From assembly GCA_026398595.1 (NCBI GenBank), contig JAPLSO010000016.1, positions 1 to 64,000 on the forward strand: 64,000 nt of DNA, given 5' to 3'. Below are positions 8,103-17,362 of the stretch, one piece after another. Within the stretch, counting starts at the first letter, position 1; every line of letters begins with the position of its first letter. The notes beneath the pieces are model-generated. The model did not search any database. It was not told where the DNA came from and worked only from the letters and a program-made list of their open reading frames with translations. Source of the stretch: Spirochaetota bacterium. GTDB lineage: Bacteria; Spirochaetota; Spirochaetia; Treponematales; Rectinemataceae. The translations under genes and the position numbers were made by a program.

Positions 8103-9779
8103 TCATTCGCCTTGGGTTTCCTCGAATCCGCCCGCGAGCCGCATGCTCTTCATGCCGCCCGATACGTAGGCGAGGTCGGCGAAGCCCTTCTGCCTGAGCT
8201 GGCGCAGTGCGAGGTGACCTTCGAAGCCCGCAACCGAGATGATCAGGATTTTCCGGTCCCTGGGCAGTTCGTCCATCCTGTCCCGAAGCTCGTCTACGGG
8301 GATGTGCGCCGATCTCGCGACGTGACCCTTGAGGTACTCGCCGAAGGTGCGCACATCGAGAAAGAGCGGGGCGCTGGCCGCGCCTGAGGCGTTGCCCGCC
8401 AGGATGGACGCCGCTTTGGGCGAAACGATGGGAGAGAAGCCCGAAAGCTCGTTCTGGGCGGAAAAGGCGGCCATCTGGAGGGGATCGTTGGCGCTGGAGT
8501 AGGGCGGCGCGTAGGAAAGGTCGAGTTCGGCGAGGTCGTCCAGGTTCATGCGGGCGGCTAAGGCCGTGGCGAGGACGTCGATCCGCTTTTCGACGCCTTC
8601 GGAACCGAAGCCCTGGGCGCCCAGGAGCCTCCCTGTCCCGTCATAGACGAGCTTGAGACTCAGGTTCTTCGAACCGGGGTAATACGAAGCGTGATGGCCC
8701 CGATGCGCGTGGACGGCATGGACGTCCAGGCCCGCCGCCTGGGCCGCCTTTTCCGAAAGGCCAGTCTGCGCGAAGGTAGAGTCCACGGCCTTGAAGACCG
8801 AAGTGCCCAGGGCGCCGGGGTAGCGCATCGAGCCGCCCAGGGCGTTGGTGGCCGCGATCCTGCCCTGCCTGTTGGCGGGGCCGGCGAGGGGGATGCGGAC
8901 CTTGGCCCCGTCCACCCGGCGAAGCACTTCGATCATGTCGCCCGCGGCATAGATGTCGGGGTCGCTCGTCGCGAGCGTATCGTCCACGCTTAGACCCCCC
9001 GATTTCCCGATTTCCAGTCCCGCAGCCCTGGCGAGCTCGATGTTGGGCCGCACGCCCACCGACATCAGGACGAGGTCGGCGGGGAGAACGGTACCATCGC
9101 TCAAGGTCGCGCTGCGCGACGTGAAATCTATCTTGGAAAGAGGGCGTTTCGTATATACAGCCGCGCCTGCCTCGACGAAAGCCTCGGTTATCTGGGCGCC
9201 GAACTCGAAGTCGGCGAGGGGCATTAGCTGGTCCGTGAGTTCGACAATCGCCGTCGCCAGGCCTCGCTTCAGGAAGGCTTCTGCCGTCTCGAGGCCGATG
9301 AAGCCGCCGCCGACGACGATTGCTGACCTGGCTCCGCTCTCGGCGATGTAGGCGTTGATCCTGTCCATGTCATTGATGGTCCAGAGTCTGAAGACATTGG
9401 GGGCGTCGGCGCCATCCACAGGGGGAACGAAGGGACTGCCGCCCTGGGCGAGGATGAGCTTGTCGTAACCGAAGGTCCTCTCCCCCCCTGGTGTCCTGCA
9501 GAGGACCGTCCTTGATCCCCGGTCTAGGGCTATAGCCTCGGTCTTGAGCTCGACCTGTACCCGATAGCGGGAAAGAAAACCTTCCGCGGTCTGGAGAATG
9601 AGGGAGCTGCGCTTGGCGATGTCGCCCGATAGCCTGTAGGGCAGGCCGCAGTTGGCAAAAGAGACATAATCTCCCTTCTCGAGTATGGTGATCTCGGCGT
9701 CCTCCGAAATTCTCCTCGCCCTGGCGGCGGCTGTAGCTCCCGCGGCCACGCCTCCGATAATCAGCAGTCTGGTTCCCAT
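8103..9779 (-). CDS. CoA-disulfide reductase / NADH oxidase-like flavoenzyme with fused rhodanese-like domain
   Basis: This is a pyridine-nucleotide disulfide oxidoreductase of about 558 residues. The FAD site is near the N-terminus (LLIIGGVAAGATAAARARR). The single redox cysteine is in FANCGLPY, as in CoA-disulfide reductase, NADH oxidase and persulfide reductases. The NAD site is VVGGGFIGLETAEAF, and the late YAPPYSSANDPL is also typical. A C-terminal rhodanese-like domain follows (LFLDVRTFGEYLKGH), but its active loop reads ISVAGFEGH, with no cysteine. I take the ATG at 9779 because GAGGGG lies upstream; an earlier start at 9809 adds only a basic tail. Likely substrates are CoA disulfide, CoA persulfide or polysulfide. 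Confidence 0.85.
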   Translation of the reverse strand: MGTRLLIIGGVAAGATAAARARRISEDAEITILEKGDYVSFANCGLPYRLSGDIAKRSSLILQTAEGFLSRYRVQVELKTEAIALDRGSRTVLCRTPGGERTFGYDKLILAQGGSPFVPPVDGADAPNVFRLWTINDMDRINAYIAESGARSAIVVGGGFIGLETAEAFLKRGLATAIVELTDQLMPLADFEFGAQITEAFVEAGAAVYTKRPLSKIDFTSRSATLSDGTVLPADLVLMSVGVRPNIELARAAGLEIGKSGGLSVDDTLATSDPDIYAAGDMIEVLRRVDGAKVRIPLAGPANRQGRIAATNALGGSMRYPGALGTSVFKAVDSTFAQTGLSEKAAQAAGLDVHAVHAHRGHHASYYPGSKNLSLKLVYDGTGRLLGAQGFGSEGVEKRIDVLATALAARMNLDDLAELDLSYAPPYSSANDPLQMAAFSAQNELSGFSPIVSPKAASILAGNASGAASAPLFLDVRTFGEYLKGHVARSAHIPVDELRDRMDELPRDRKILIISVAGFEGHLALRQLRQKGFADLAYVSGGMKSMRLAGGFEETQGE

Positions 9780-9819
9780 GTCTTTACCCCTCGCTTTCCG
9801 TTTACACAATATATGAATA

Positions 9820-9831
9820 ACTATATATAGT
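9820..9831. promoter_or_regulatory. Perfect 12-bp AT palindrome upstream of the CoADR-like gene
   Basis: ACTATATATAGT is a perfect palindrome about 40 bases upstream of the reductase start, in the AT-rich gap between divergent genes. It could be an operator or part of a -10 region. No regulator gene lies beside it. Confidence 0.3.
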
Positions 9832-9898
9832 CAAGTATTGATATCTTCTCCCCAGCGGGGTTTCTCCCCACAGAATATACAAGGCTGGCCTCCAGCAC

Positions 9899-9911
9899 TA
9901 TACTGCGATAT
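9899..9911 (+). promoter_or_regulatory. -10 box abutting a start codon (leaderless-type promoter)
   Basis: TATACT (9899-9904) is followed by seven bases and then the ATG at 9912. No Shine-Dalgarno sequence precedes the start. The layout matches that at 71-84. Confidence 0.4.
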
Positions 9912-11099
9912 ATGGTTTTTTCGCCGCGAAGCGACTTTGGCACCCAACCAAACCTCCTCGCAAGGCTTAGGTCCGAGAAGCTCGCTTCCGGATCTCCGGT
10001 CCTCGATATGTCGGCCAGTAATCCCACGGCCTTGGGGCTGCTCCATGATCCTGCGGCCCTCGCCTCGGCCTTTTCCTCGGCGGCCAACATCCGCTACGAT
10101 CCTGAGCCCCGGGGACTCGACTTGGCCCGCGAAGCCGTGGCCGAGGCGACGGGGGCGGACCCCCAGAGCCTTTATCTCTGCGCTTCCACTTCCGAAGCCT
10201 ACGGCTGGCTCTTCAAGCTGCTCTGCGAACCGGGGGAGACCGTCCTCGTGCCTAGTCCCGGCTACCCGCTCTTCGATCATCTGGCTGGCCTCGAGGGGGT
10301 CTGCGCCCTGGGCTATCCCCAGGAGTATAGTCATCCGGGAGGGTGGGAAATCGATCTGGACTCACTCGCGCGACTCCTCGATTCACCGGGAGCAGGAAGA
10401 ATCAAAGCCATCGTCCTCATCAACCCCAACAATCCGACGGGAGCCTACGTGCAGGCTCAAGAGCGCGAAACCCTGCTCAGGCTCTGCGAGCGGCACGATC
10501 TTGCCATCGTCGTCGACGAAGTCTTCTTCGACTTTCCCCTCGAACCGAGGAAGGGGAGGGCCAGCTTCCTAGGTGAAGCCAGGGTTCCCTGCTTCGTCCT
10601 GGACGGCCTCTCCAAGCGGCTCTGCCTGCCCCAGGCCAAGCTGGGCTGGATAGCCGCGTCGGGTCCGGCCGCGGCGATGGCTGAGGCCTTCCTCCGGCTC
10701 GACATCATCGCTGACGCCTACCTTTCGGCAGGCAGCCCCGTCATGAACGCCCTCCCCATGCTCTTTGGCCTTGAAAAAAGCATGAAGGCGCGGGTACGCG
10801 CCCGCATGGAAGGGGCGATGGCCGTCTATCGGGGGATCCTGGAATACCCTGGCTCGCCCCACCGCCTTCTGCGCTGCGAGGGGGGATGGACGGCCCTCGT
10901 CGAGAGCCCGCGTTTCGCCGGCGAGGAGGAGCTAGCCCTGCAGCTTCTGGACCAGGAAGGTGTCTTTGCCCATCCCGGGTATTTTTTCGACGTGAAACGC
11001 GAGCCCCACTTCGCCTTCAGCCTCATCCTCGACATGGCCTCGGCCCGCGAGGGAGCGCGACGCTACGGCGCGCTTTTCGATCGTCTCACCTTGTCCTAA
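9912..11099 (+). CDS. PLP-dependent class I/II aminotransferase
   Basis: This 395-residue fold-type I aminotransferase is probably cytoplasmic. LINPNNPTGAY is the classic class I motif around the cofactor-binding Asn. IVVDEVFFDFP carries the Asp that pairs with the pyridine nitrogen. LDGLSKRLCLPQAKLGWI carries the Schiff-base lysine followed by the substrate-contacting region. The N-terminal glycine-rich SASNPTALGL replaces the usual LGxGxP pattern. The amino-acid substrate cannot be assigned by eye. The ATG has no ribosome-binding site but a -10 box directly upstream. folD follows after 45 nt on the same strand. Confidence 0.85.
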   Translation: MVFSPRSDFGTQPNLLARLRSEKLASGSPVLDMSASNPTALGLLHDPAALASAFSSAANIRYDPEPRGLDLAREAVAEATGADPQSLYLCASTSEAYGWLFKLLCEPGETVLVPSPGYPLFDHLAGLEGVCALGYPQEYSHPGGWEIDLDSLARLLDSPGAGRIKAIVLINPNNPTGAYVQAQERETLLRLCERHDLAIVVDEVFFDFPLEPRKGRASFLGEARVPCFVLDGLSKRLCLPQAKLGWIAASGPAAAMAEAFLRLDIIADAYLSAGSPVMNALPMLFGLEKSMKARVRARMEGAMAVYRGILEYPGSPHRLLRCEGGWTALVESPRFAGEEELALQLLDQEGVFAHPGYFFDVKREPHFAFSLILDMASAREGARRYGALFDRLTLS

Positions 11100-11144
11100 T
11101 TTCTCTTTAATCGTATAGTTCCGCGGAGAATCAGGGAGGGAACG

Positions 11145-12029
11145 ATGGGAGCAAGGATTATCGACGGCAGACTGGTCGCGGCCGAGATCAGGGGAGAGGT
11201 GAAGGCCAGGGCCGCCAAGCTCGCGGCAAAGGGAATAGTTCCCGGATTGGCCGTCATACTCGTCGGACTCGATCCGGCTTCCCTTTCCTACGTGACAGCC
11301 AAGGAGAAGGCCTGCGCCGAGAACGGTTTGGCCAGCTTCGAGGTCAAGATGCCGGCCGAAACCAGCCAGGAAGAGCTGCTCGCCGTCGTCCGGCGCTTCA
11401 ACGCCGATTCTAGGGTCCACGGCATCCTGGTCCAGCTCCCCCTGCCCAAGCATATCGACGAGAAGGCCGTCATCGGTACGATCGCCCCCGAGAAGGACGT
11501 CGACGGATTCACGCCCATCAACGTCGGCAGGATGGTCCTGGACGAACCCTGCTTTCTGCCCTGCACGCCGGCGGGCGTCATCGAACTCATCAAACGGTCG
11601 GGAGTGCCCACGGACGGTGCGCGGGCCGTGGTCGTCGGCCGGTCTAACATCGTCGGCAAACCTCTCATGAATCTCCTCGTCCGGAAGTCCGTCAATGCGA
11701 CCGTGACTATCTGCCATACCGGAACGAAGGACCTTGCCTTGCACGTGCGGGAGGCCGACATCGTCGTGGCCTGCGCCGGAAAGCCGGGCCTGGTCACGGC
11801 GGAGATGCTCAAGCCCGGATGCTGCGTGATCGACGTGGGCGTCAACAGGGTGGAAGACCCGAGCGTCGCGAAGGGCTACCGCCTCAAGGGTGATGTCGAC
11901 TTCGAGGCAGCCTCCAAGGTCGCGGGCTGGATTACCCCCGTTCCGGGAGGCGTCGGCCCCATGACGATCACCATGCTCCTTGCCAACACCGTGGACGCGG
12001 CCGCCCGGATTTCGGGCCTGGAGGCCTGA
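11145..12029 (+). CDS. folD: Methylenetetrahydrofolate dehydrogenase/cyclohydrolase FolD
   Basis: This is a bifunctional 294-residue enzyme interconverting methylene-, methenyl- and formyl-tetrahydrofolate. The catalytic Lys lies in SYVTAKEKAC. GILVQLPLPKHI, PEKDVDGF and PCTPAGV are family signatures, GRSNIVGKP binds the nucleotide, and PVPGGVGPMTITML closes the active site. Length is normal. The ATG has GGGAGGG upstream. It is followed 2 nt later by folE2, so the two probably share a message. Clear assignment. Confidence 0.96.
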   Translation: MGARIIDGRLVAAEIRGEVKARAAKLAAKGIVPGLAVILVGLDPASLSYVTAKEKACAENGLASFEVKMPAETSQEELLAVVRRFNADSRVHGILVQLPLPKHIDEKAVIGTIAPEKDVDGFTPINVGRMVLDEPCFLPCTPAGVIELIKRSGVPTDGARAVVVGRSNIVGKPLMNLLVRKSVNATVTICHTGTKDLALHVREADIVVACAGKPGLVTAEMLKPGCCVIDVGVNRVEDPSVAKGYRLKGDVDFEAASKVAGWITPVPGGVGPMTITMLLANTVDAAARISGLEA

Positions 12030-12031
12030 TC

Positions 12032-12799
12032 TTGGTCGATGTCCAGTCCATGAAGGACGAGAGGCGGATCCCCATCCAGAAGGTCGGGGTCAAGGGCGCG
12101 CGCTACCCCATCGTCCTCAGGGACAAGGCCGCCCAGATCCAGCACACGATAGCGGTGGTCAACCTCTACGCCGACCTGCCCCATGAGTTCAAGGGCACGC
12201 ACATGAGCCGCTTCATCGAGGTTTTCGAGGAGTACCGGCATGACATCTCGGTACAGCGCATCCTCGCCATGCTCCAGAAGATCAGGGCTGGACTCAACGC
12301 CGAAACGGCCTACTGCGAACTTCACTTTCCGTATTTCATAGAAAAGGCAGCCCCCGTCTCCGGCCAAAAGTCCATCATGAGCTACGACTGCTCCTATGAG
12401 GCCAAGGTCTTCGAGCAAGGCCATAGCCTTGTCGTCGGCGTCTGTGTCCCCGTCCAGACCGTCTGCCCCTGCTCCAAGGCCATCTCGATCCACGGCGCCC
12501 ACAACCAGCGCGGCATCGTCACTTTAAAGGTCAGCTTGGGGCCCTTCTTCTGGCTCGAGGACATGGTCGCCATCGTCGAGGACTCCGCCTCCGCCGACCT
12601 CTACACCCTCCTCAAGAGGGACGACGAAAAGTTCGTGACCGAGCGGGCCTATGAGCGGCCCCGGTTTGTCGAGGACCTGGTGCGTGAAGTATATTTGCGG
12701 GTGGAGAAGCTGGGTAAATTTCCCGCCTTCTCCGTCGAGGCCGAGAACTTCGAGAGCATACACAATCACTCGGCCTACGCTTTCGTCGAAAAGAAATGA
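12032..12799 (+). CDS. folE2: GTP cyclohydrolase IB (FolE2)
   Basis: This 255-residue enzyme converts GTP to dihydroneopterin triphosphate, the first step to folate and deazapurines. The N-terminal VDVQSMKDERRIPIQKVGVK and the metal-ligand region VCPCSKAIS are hallmarks of the type IB (COG1469) enzyme. This form can use metals other than zinc. The start is TTG at 12032: GGAGG lies seven bases upstream, and the preceding family residues (VDVQ) would be lost with a later start. It is translationally close to folD. A QueD gene at 28274 could use the same product. Confidence 0.94.
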   Translation: MVDVQSMKDERRIPIQKVGVKGARYPIVLRDKAAQIQHTIAVVNLYADLPHEFKGTHMSRFIEVFEEYRHDISVQRILAMLQKIRAGLNAETAYCELHFPYFIEKAAPVSGQKSIMSYDCSYEAKVFEQGHSLVVGVCVPVQTVCPCSKAISIHGAHNQRGIVTLKVSLGPFFWLEDMVAIVEDSASADLYTLLKRDDEKFVTERAYERPRFVEDLVREVYLRVEKLGKFPAFSVEAENFESIHNHSAYAFVEKK

Positions 12800-12811
12800 G
12801 GAAGGAAGGCT

Positions 12812-13168
12812 ATGTCTGACAATTATCCGGTCGAGAAGAAGGACCTAAGCGTCGCGGGAACAAAGGGAGTCATGTCGGCGGGTGCCGGCGCAGGCCTCCT
12901 CGTCATCAATGCGCTTTTAGGCGTACCCGTCCTCGGCTGGGTCCTTTCGGCGGGCCTCATCGGCCTGGGCGCCATCGGCATCTTCGGCAAGACCAAGACG
13001 GACAAGGTGTCGGGGACCATCCTCGGGGCAGCCGGCATTGCGGGCCTGGCCACCATGTTTCTCCCCGGCATTTCCCGGGGGCTCCTGGGCGCTGGGGGAA
13101 TCGGCCTTTTCATCTACGGCCTCGTCAACATCGGATCCTTCATAGCCGGTGTGCGTAAAAAGAGCTGA
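12812..13168 (+). CDS. Small glycine-rich membrane protein, unknown function
   Basis: This 118-residue protein has a short hydrophilic N-terminus, then three or four hydrophobic, Gly/Ala/Leu-rich segments (LLVINALLGVPVLGWVLSAG; TILGAAGIAGLATMFLPG; GIGLFIYGLVNIGSFIAG). It ends in a basic tail (RKKS), so it is probably an inner-membrane protein. The ATG has GAGGAAGG upstream. It sits between folE2 and miaB and is likely cotranscribed. I do not recognise the family. Confidence 0.7.
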   Translation: MSDNYPVEKKDLSVAGTKGVMSAGAGAGLLVINALLGVPVLGWVLSAGLIGLGAIGIFGKTKTDKVSGTILGAAGIAGLATMFLPGISRGLLGAGGIGLFIYGLVNIGSFIAGVRKKS

Positions 13169-13181
13169 TTACCGTTCCGGA

Positions 13182-14537
13182 ATGAAATACTACCTCGAAA
13201 CCTACGGCTGCCAGATGAACGTTGCCGAGTCCGCCGCCATGGAAGCGACCTTGCGCGAGCGGGCGTGGATCCAGGGTACGGCCGCCGACGCCGACCTCGT
13301 CGTCATCAACACCTGCACCGTGCGGGCGACGGCCGAAAACAGGGCCTGGGGCAGGATAGCCCAGTACGCCTCCGATAAACGCAGGCGCGCCTTCCGCCTC
13401 ATGGTCGTGGGCTGCATGGCCGAGCAATATAAATCCGATATGAAACTGAGCTCGCCGGAGATCGACTATGTCCTCGGCACAAACCGGAAGCAATCCTTCG
13501 GACTTGCCCTGGACCAGATCGAGGCGGGCACGGACTACGACATCACGGAGGAGAGCCCCGCCTACTCCTTCGCGAAGACCCACCACGAGCCGGGCGCCTT
13601 CAGAGCCTTCGTTCCCATCATGCACGGCTGCGATAATTTCTGCTCTTACTGCATCGTCCCTTATGTGCGAGGAAGGGAAATCTCCCGCTCACCCGCCGAC
13701 ATCATGGCCGAGATATTCGAACTCGAGGACTTAGGCGTGCGCGAGGTGACCCTTCTCGGCCAGAACGTCAACTCCTACCGCTGGGAAGGCAAAGGGGTAG
13801 TTCTGGACTTTCCCGACCTCCTTAGATCGATCTCGACCGGCCTCAAGCAGAAACGCTCGGCTGGTCCGGCTCCGGCCGAAGCCGTGGAGCCCAGCGGCAT
13901 AGGCTGGGTTCGTTTCCTCACCTCCCATCCAAAGGACCTCTCACCTGCCCTCATTCGGGTACTGGCCGAGGATCCCCTCTTCTGCAGGCATGTCCATCTC
14001 TGTCTTCAGTCAGGTTCCGATCGAGTCTTGGCAGCGATGAACCGAAAATATACGAGTGGGCAGTTCCTCGACCTCGTCGCCTCCCTGAAGTCGGCTGTGC
14101 CTGGGCTTTCGCTTTCGACCGACCTCCTCGTGGGATTTCCCGGCGAGACGGAGGAAGATATCGAGGCGACCCTGTCCGTCATGAAGCAGGTAGGTTTTTC
14201 CTATTCCTTCATGTATCATTTCAACCCCCGCGAGGGGACGCCCGCCGCCCGCCTTCCGGAGCGGGTCCCTGACAAGGTCAAGAAGGCGAGGCTGGCCAGG
14301 GTGATCGAACTTCAGAGGCTCCTCACGAGGGCGGCTCTCGAATTGCGTCTGGGCTCGGTCGACGAGGTTCTCGTCGAGAGCAGGTCGAAGAAGTCGAAGG
14401 ATGAGGTCCTTGGGCGCACGGCGAGGGACGAGATGGTCGTCTTCGCCGCTCCGCCATCCAGGGTAGGCAGTTTCGCCAAGGTGCGGCTTATCGGGCTTTC
14501 GGGCAACACCTTCAAGGCTGTGGAGGTTCATGACTAG
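13182..14537 (+). CDS. miaB: tRNA-2-methylthio-N6-dimethylallyladenosine synthase MiaB
   Basis: This is a radical-SAM methylthiotransferase of about 451 residues acting on i6A37 of tRNAs that read U-starting codons. The N-terminal UPF0004 domain carries the three cysteines of the auxiliary cluster (ETYGCQMN, INTCTV, VVGCMAEQ). The radical-SAM motif is GCDNFCSYCIVPYVRGRE. A TRAM domain lies at the C-terminus. The start is the ATG at 13182 (MKYYLETYGC), the length used in the family; the upstream GTG adds eleven non-family residues. Its end overlaps the next gene by 8 nt. Confidence 0.95.
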   Translation: MKYYLETYGCQMNVAESAAMEATLRERAWIQGTAADADLVVINTCTVRATAENRAWGRIAQYASDKRRRAFRLMVVGCMAEQYKSDMKLSSPEIDYVLGTNRKQSFGLALDQIEAGTDYDITEESPAYSFAKTHHEPGAFRAFVPIMHGCDNFCSYCIVPYVRGREISRSPADIMAEIFELEDLGVREVTLLGQNVNSYRWEGKGVVLDFPDLLRSISTGLKQKRSAGPAPAEAVEPSGIGWVRFLTSHPKDLSPALIRVLAEDPLFCRHVHLCLQSGSDRVLAAMNRKYTSGQFLDLVASLKSAVPGLSLSTDLLVGFPGETEEDIEATLSVMKQVGFSYSFMYHFNPREGTPAARLPERVPDKVKKARLARVIELQRLLTRAALELRLGSVDEVLVESRSKKSKDEVLGRTARDEMVVFAAPPSRVGSFAKVRLIGLSGNTFKAVEVHD

Positions 14538-15582
14538 GAAACACGGCTTTTTCCTTCTTCTTGCCCTCGCTTTCCTGGCGTCGGCATGGAGTCAGACCAC
14601 CACGACGATAAAAAAGACCGCCGCGGCTCCGGCCACGCTTTCAGCGGCACGGCAGGCTCTCACCAAGAAGGTCGGCACCGAGTCCTTCGCCTCCTTACTC
14701 GAATCCTATGCCCTTGCCCTCGGGCCGCGCGACGCCGTCGCCCTCATTTCCGAATTCGCTCCCAAGGCTCCCGAATCCAAGCGCCAGGGCCTCTATTCCA
14801 TCTCCGCCTCGGTCTCCATGGTCCTGGGCGACTATGGACCGGCAGCCCTCGCCCTCATCCGCTCGGCGGACGGAAACGCGGATCTTCTCCTTAAAGCCTG
14901 CCGCTGCTACCTCGCCGCAGGCGACCAAGCCCAGGCGGCGAAGACGCTGGTCCTCGTGCCTGACTCCCAGAACGGCAAGACCTATCTCGAAGCCAAGCAT
15001 CTCACCTCGGCGTGGGCAAGCCTCCTTTCGGGTAAGGCGCAAGAAGCCTTTGACGTCCTTAAAAGTCTTGCCCTCAAAGAGGGCGAAGCCGAGACGCGGC
15101 GCGAGGCCCTCTTTCTCCTCTGGATGATAGCCTCGAGTTCCGAAATTGATACAATTGGAACTCTGGCAAAAGGCTGGTCGGCTCCGGAAATCCTTGCCCT
15201 TCTTAGAGACAAGTACCCAGGCTCGATGGAACTCGCGGCAGCCGAATCCAAAATCGCCATGAAGCCCTCGGCTTGGCTCTTGAGTTCCGTCTATCCTTTG
15301 TCGGTCGACGAGGGGGACCGCTCCCTTACTGGGCTGGCGCCGGCGGCCCAAGGGGAGACGGCCGCGGTTGCCACACTCCAGGTCGGCTGGTTTTCCCGTG
15401 AGGAGAACGCCAGGTCTCTGGCCTCGACGCTTAAATCTAAAGGCTTTCAGGCAAGCGTGGACGAGCGTTCGGTGTCCGGAACCGAAAAACGCTGGGCCGT
15501 CCTCATCGAGACCTCGGGCGGCTGGACCCAGGTCCAGGCCAAGCTCAAGGATCTCGGCTACGAATCCTATTTAGTGCCCTGA
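14530..15582 (+). CDS. Secreted TPR-like protein with C-terminal SPOR domain
   Basis: This 350-residue protein has an N-terminal signal peptide (FFLLLALAFLASAWSQ). A helical, alanine-rich region resembling tetratricopeptide repeats follows at about residues 40-270. The C-terminal domain of about 70 residues (LQVGWFSREENARSLASTL) has the SPOR pattern. SPOR domains bind glycan strands lacking stem peptides, often at division sites, so a periplasmic role in cell-wall remodelling is likely. The ATG overlaps miaB by 8 nt with GGAGG just before it. The 3' end overlaps the convergent gene by 16 nt. Confidence 0.75.
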   Translation: MTRKHGFFLLLALAFLASAWSQTTTTIKKTAAAPATLSAARQALTKKVGTESFASLLESYALALGPRDAVALISEFAPKAPESKRQGLYSISASVSMVLGDYGPAALALIRSADGNADLLLKACRCYLAAGDQAQAAKTLVLVPDSQNGKTYLEAKHLTSAWASLLSGKAQEAFDVLKSLALKEGEAETRREALFLLWMIASSSEIDTIGTLAKGWSAPEILALLRDKYPGSMELAAAESKIAMKPSAWLLSSVYPLSVDEGDRSLTGLAPAAQGETAAVATLQVGWFSREENARSLASTLKSKGFQASVDERSVSGTEKRWAVLIETSGGWTQVQAKLKDLGYESYLVP

Positions 15583-17095
15583 CTATTGATACGTTTGAGC
15601 ACGATGTCAGGCTTGTAGAGAGGCAGAACCGCGCCTGAGGCGGTCTGTGCCGGTCTGAGTCTCATGCCGGCAATGCTGTTCCCTGGTCCCGCTACGACCA
15701 GGAGAATGTAGGTCCTGCGTTCCTTGGGATCGGTCGCCTCTTCATACGGGTCGAGATCGAGGATCAGCAAGTCCCTGTATTTGAAAAAATAATAGCGGCC
15801 GCGCCGCGATTCCGACCTCTCCGCCAGACGATACAGACCTCCTTCGAGAACGAGCGCGAAGCCTGTTCCCAGGTAGCTGCCCTCCAGATCATGGATAAAA
15901 TAGTCGAACTTCACACCACCTGAACCCTCGAGGCTTCCAAGCGGCCGGGCGGCGAGCATGGGAACGAAGCCGTCCCGCCTCGCGGCGGCGGCCGGACCTG
16001 CAAAACGCCGATAGGTTCCGTCCCAATCCTCGGTCGGGGAAAAGCGCGCCAGCTGCTGGGCATGGGCATTGACGTGTATGCGGTCCACGCCCACGAGGTC
16101 GATGGAAAGAAGCCTTATCATGTCGGGAACGGTGCCGTTCGAGATCGAGGACTTGATGCCGGCGAATGCGGGGCTGGAATCCTCCCAGTCCCAGACCTCA
16201 ACGTCGGGTCTGCCATTGATCGTAATCTCCCGTTTGGAAGTCTGGAATGAAAGGAGGATGGCCTGGCCGGCCGCCTGGCCTTCCTTCTCCCATAGTCCGT
16301 CCAGGTAGGACTCGAAATCGACGGCTGAACCGGTGATGATCCTGTCGATGTAATTCTTCTCGACCTTTTCACCGGGAATGGACGTAGAAGTCCCCAGCCT
16401 ATAGGCCTCGGCCCAGGAAGACCAGGTGAAGTCGAGCCGTATCTGGTCGAGGGGAGAGGAAGTATTCTTCGCCGCCTCGAATACTTGGATGAGGGCGGGA
16501 CGCCTTGACCTGTCCTCGTTCTGGGAATCTATGACCTGAATCGAAAGACCGGATTCCGAGAAGATAGTCTTGTAGCGCGTCCCCTCGGCGTTGGAAGGTC
16601 TGAAGATGGTGAGGGTCTGCCTGTTGGCTTCGTCGATGCCGAAGCAGAGGAGTTCGATGCGCCCATCGCCGAGAAGGTCCCTGGGCTGGATGATGAAGGC
16701 CTTGGGTTTGACGGCCAGGGTCTCACCCTTCCAAAGCCGGTGATAGTTCCCCGTGAGGGCCAGGAAATCGGCGATGACGACGGAGAGTCTGTCCCTGGCC
16801 TGAGCCTCTGTCGAGGGCTTAACGACGATGACCTGTTCGAGGTCCTCGTCGTTGTCCAGGTTCACGTCGAAGGCATCGAGGAAGACCTCGTTGTAGCCTG
16901 GAATGATGCGCGCGCGCGCCGCTGTCCTGTTCTGGCTTTTATCGCCGTTTTCGGCCGCCGAGCCTGTCGTGATGTCGAGGGATCGGCCCGATACGGGGAG
17001 GGAGGCAGCCATGTTCTCCTGGCGCTGCCTGATAAACAAGAAGGCAAAGAGGGCGAGAGCCGCGGCGAAGGAGAGGAGGAGACGGCTTTTCTCAT
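15567..17095 (-). CDS. Tp0751 (pallilysin)-family protein, membrane-anchored, start disrupted
   Basis: This is a large protein of about 490-510 residues. Its C-terminal half contains AVDFESYLDGLWEKE, IRLLSIDLVGVDRIHVNAHA and EDWDGTYRRFAGPAAAA. These match, from memory, the order and spacing in Treponema pallidum Tp0751, an adhesin/protease that ends with a WDGQYTRYHAGPASA-like motif. The HEVIH metal motif of Tp0751 is absent: this protein reads GVDRIH there. The open frame starts at TTG 17039, but hydrophobic codons continue upstream (LLLSFAAALALFAFLFIRQ) without a start codon. Adding one A to the A4 run after the ATG at 17095 restores MRKSRLLLSF, a perfect signal anchor. The true gene probably starts there, and the sequence has a one-base loss. 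Confidence 0.65.
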
Positions 17096-17110
17096 GATGC
17101 GACCCGCTTC

Positions 17111-17355
17111 TTGTACCACGGAGGACGCAAGGGGTACAAGCTCGCCGCAGCCTTCATAAGCCTCGCCCTCGTCGGGCTTTACCTTCTTCATTTACGAATG
17201 TTTCGGCGCGCCGCCATACTCAAGGCCTGGGAAATTGAGACGAAGGAACCTATCCAGCTCGGGGATGCTGCCTGCGCTCTCGTCCGCGAGATCAAGAATC
17301 CCCTAGGCATCGTGCGGATCCAGACGGCCAAAATACGGCCTGCGGGGAAAAGGCA
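17111..17355 (+). pseudogene. Truncated sensor histidine kinase (transmembrane segment plus H-box)
   Basis: Reading from TTG 17111, a basic N-terminus and one transmembrane helix (LAAAFISLALVGLYLLHL) are followed by PIQLGDAACALVREIKNPLG and IVRIQTAKIRP. This is the dimerisation/H-box layout of a histidine kinase. In intact kinases of this kind the box reads HEIKNPLG; here the phospho-acceptor His is Arg. The kinase reading stops after IRPAG, where the tail of the convergent ornithine-aminotransferase remnant begins. The rest of the HisKA domain and the ATPase domain are missing. It is probably a decayed gene fragment. Confidence 0.6.
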
Positions 17356-17362
17356 GGTGGAG

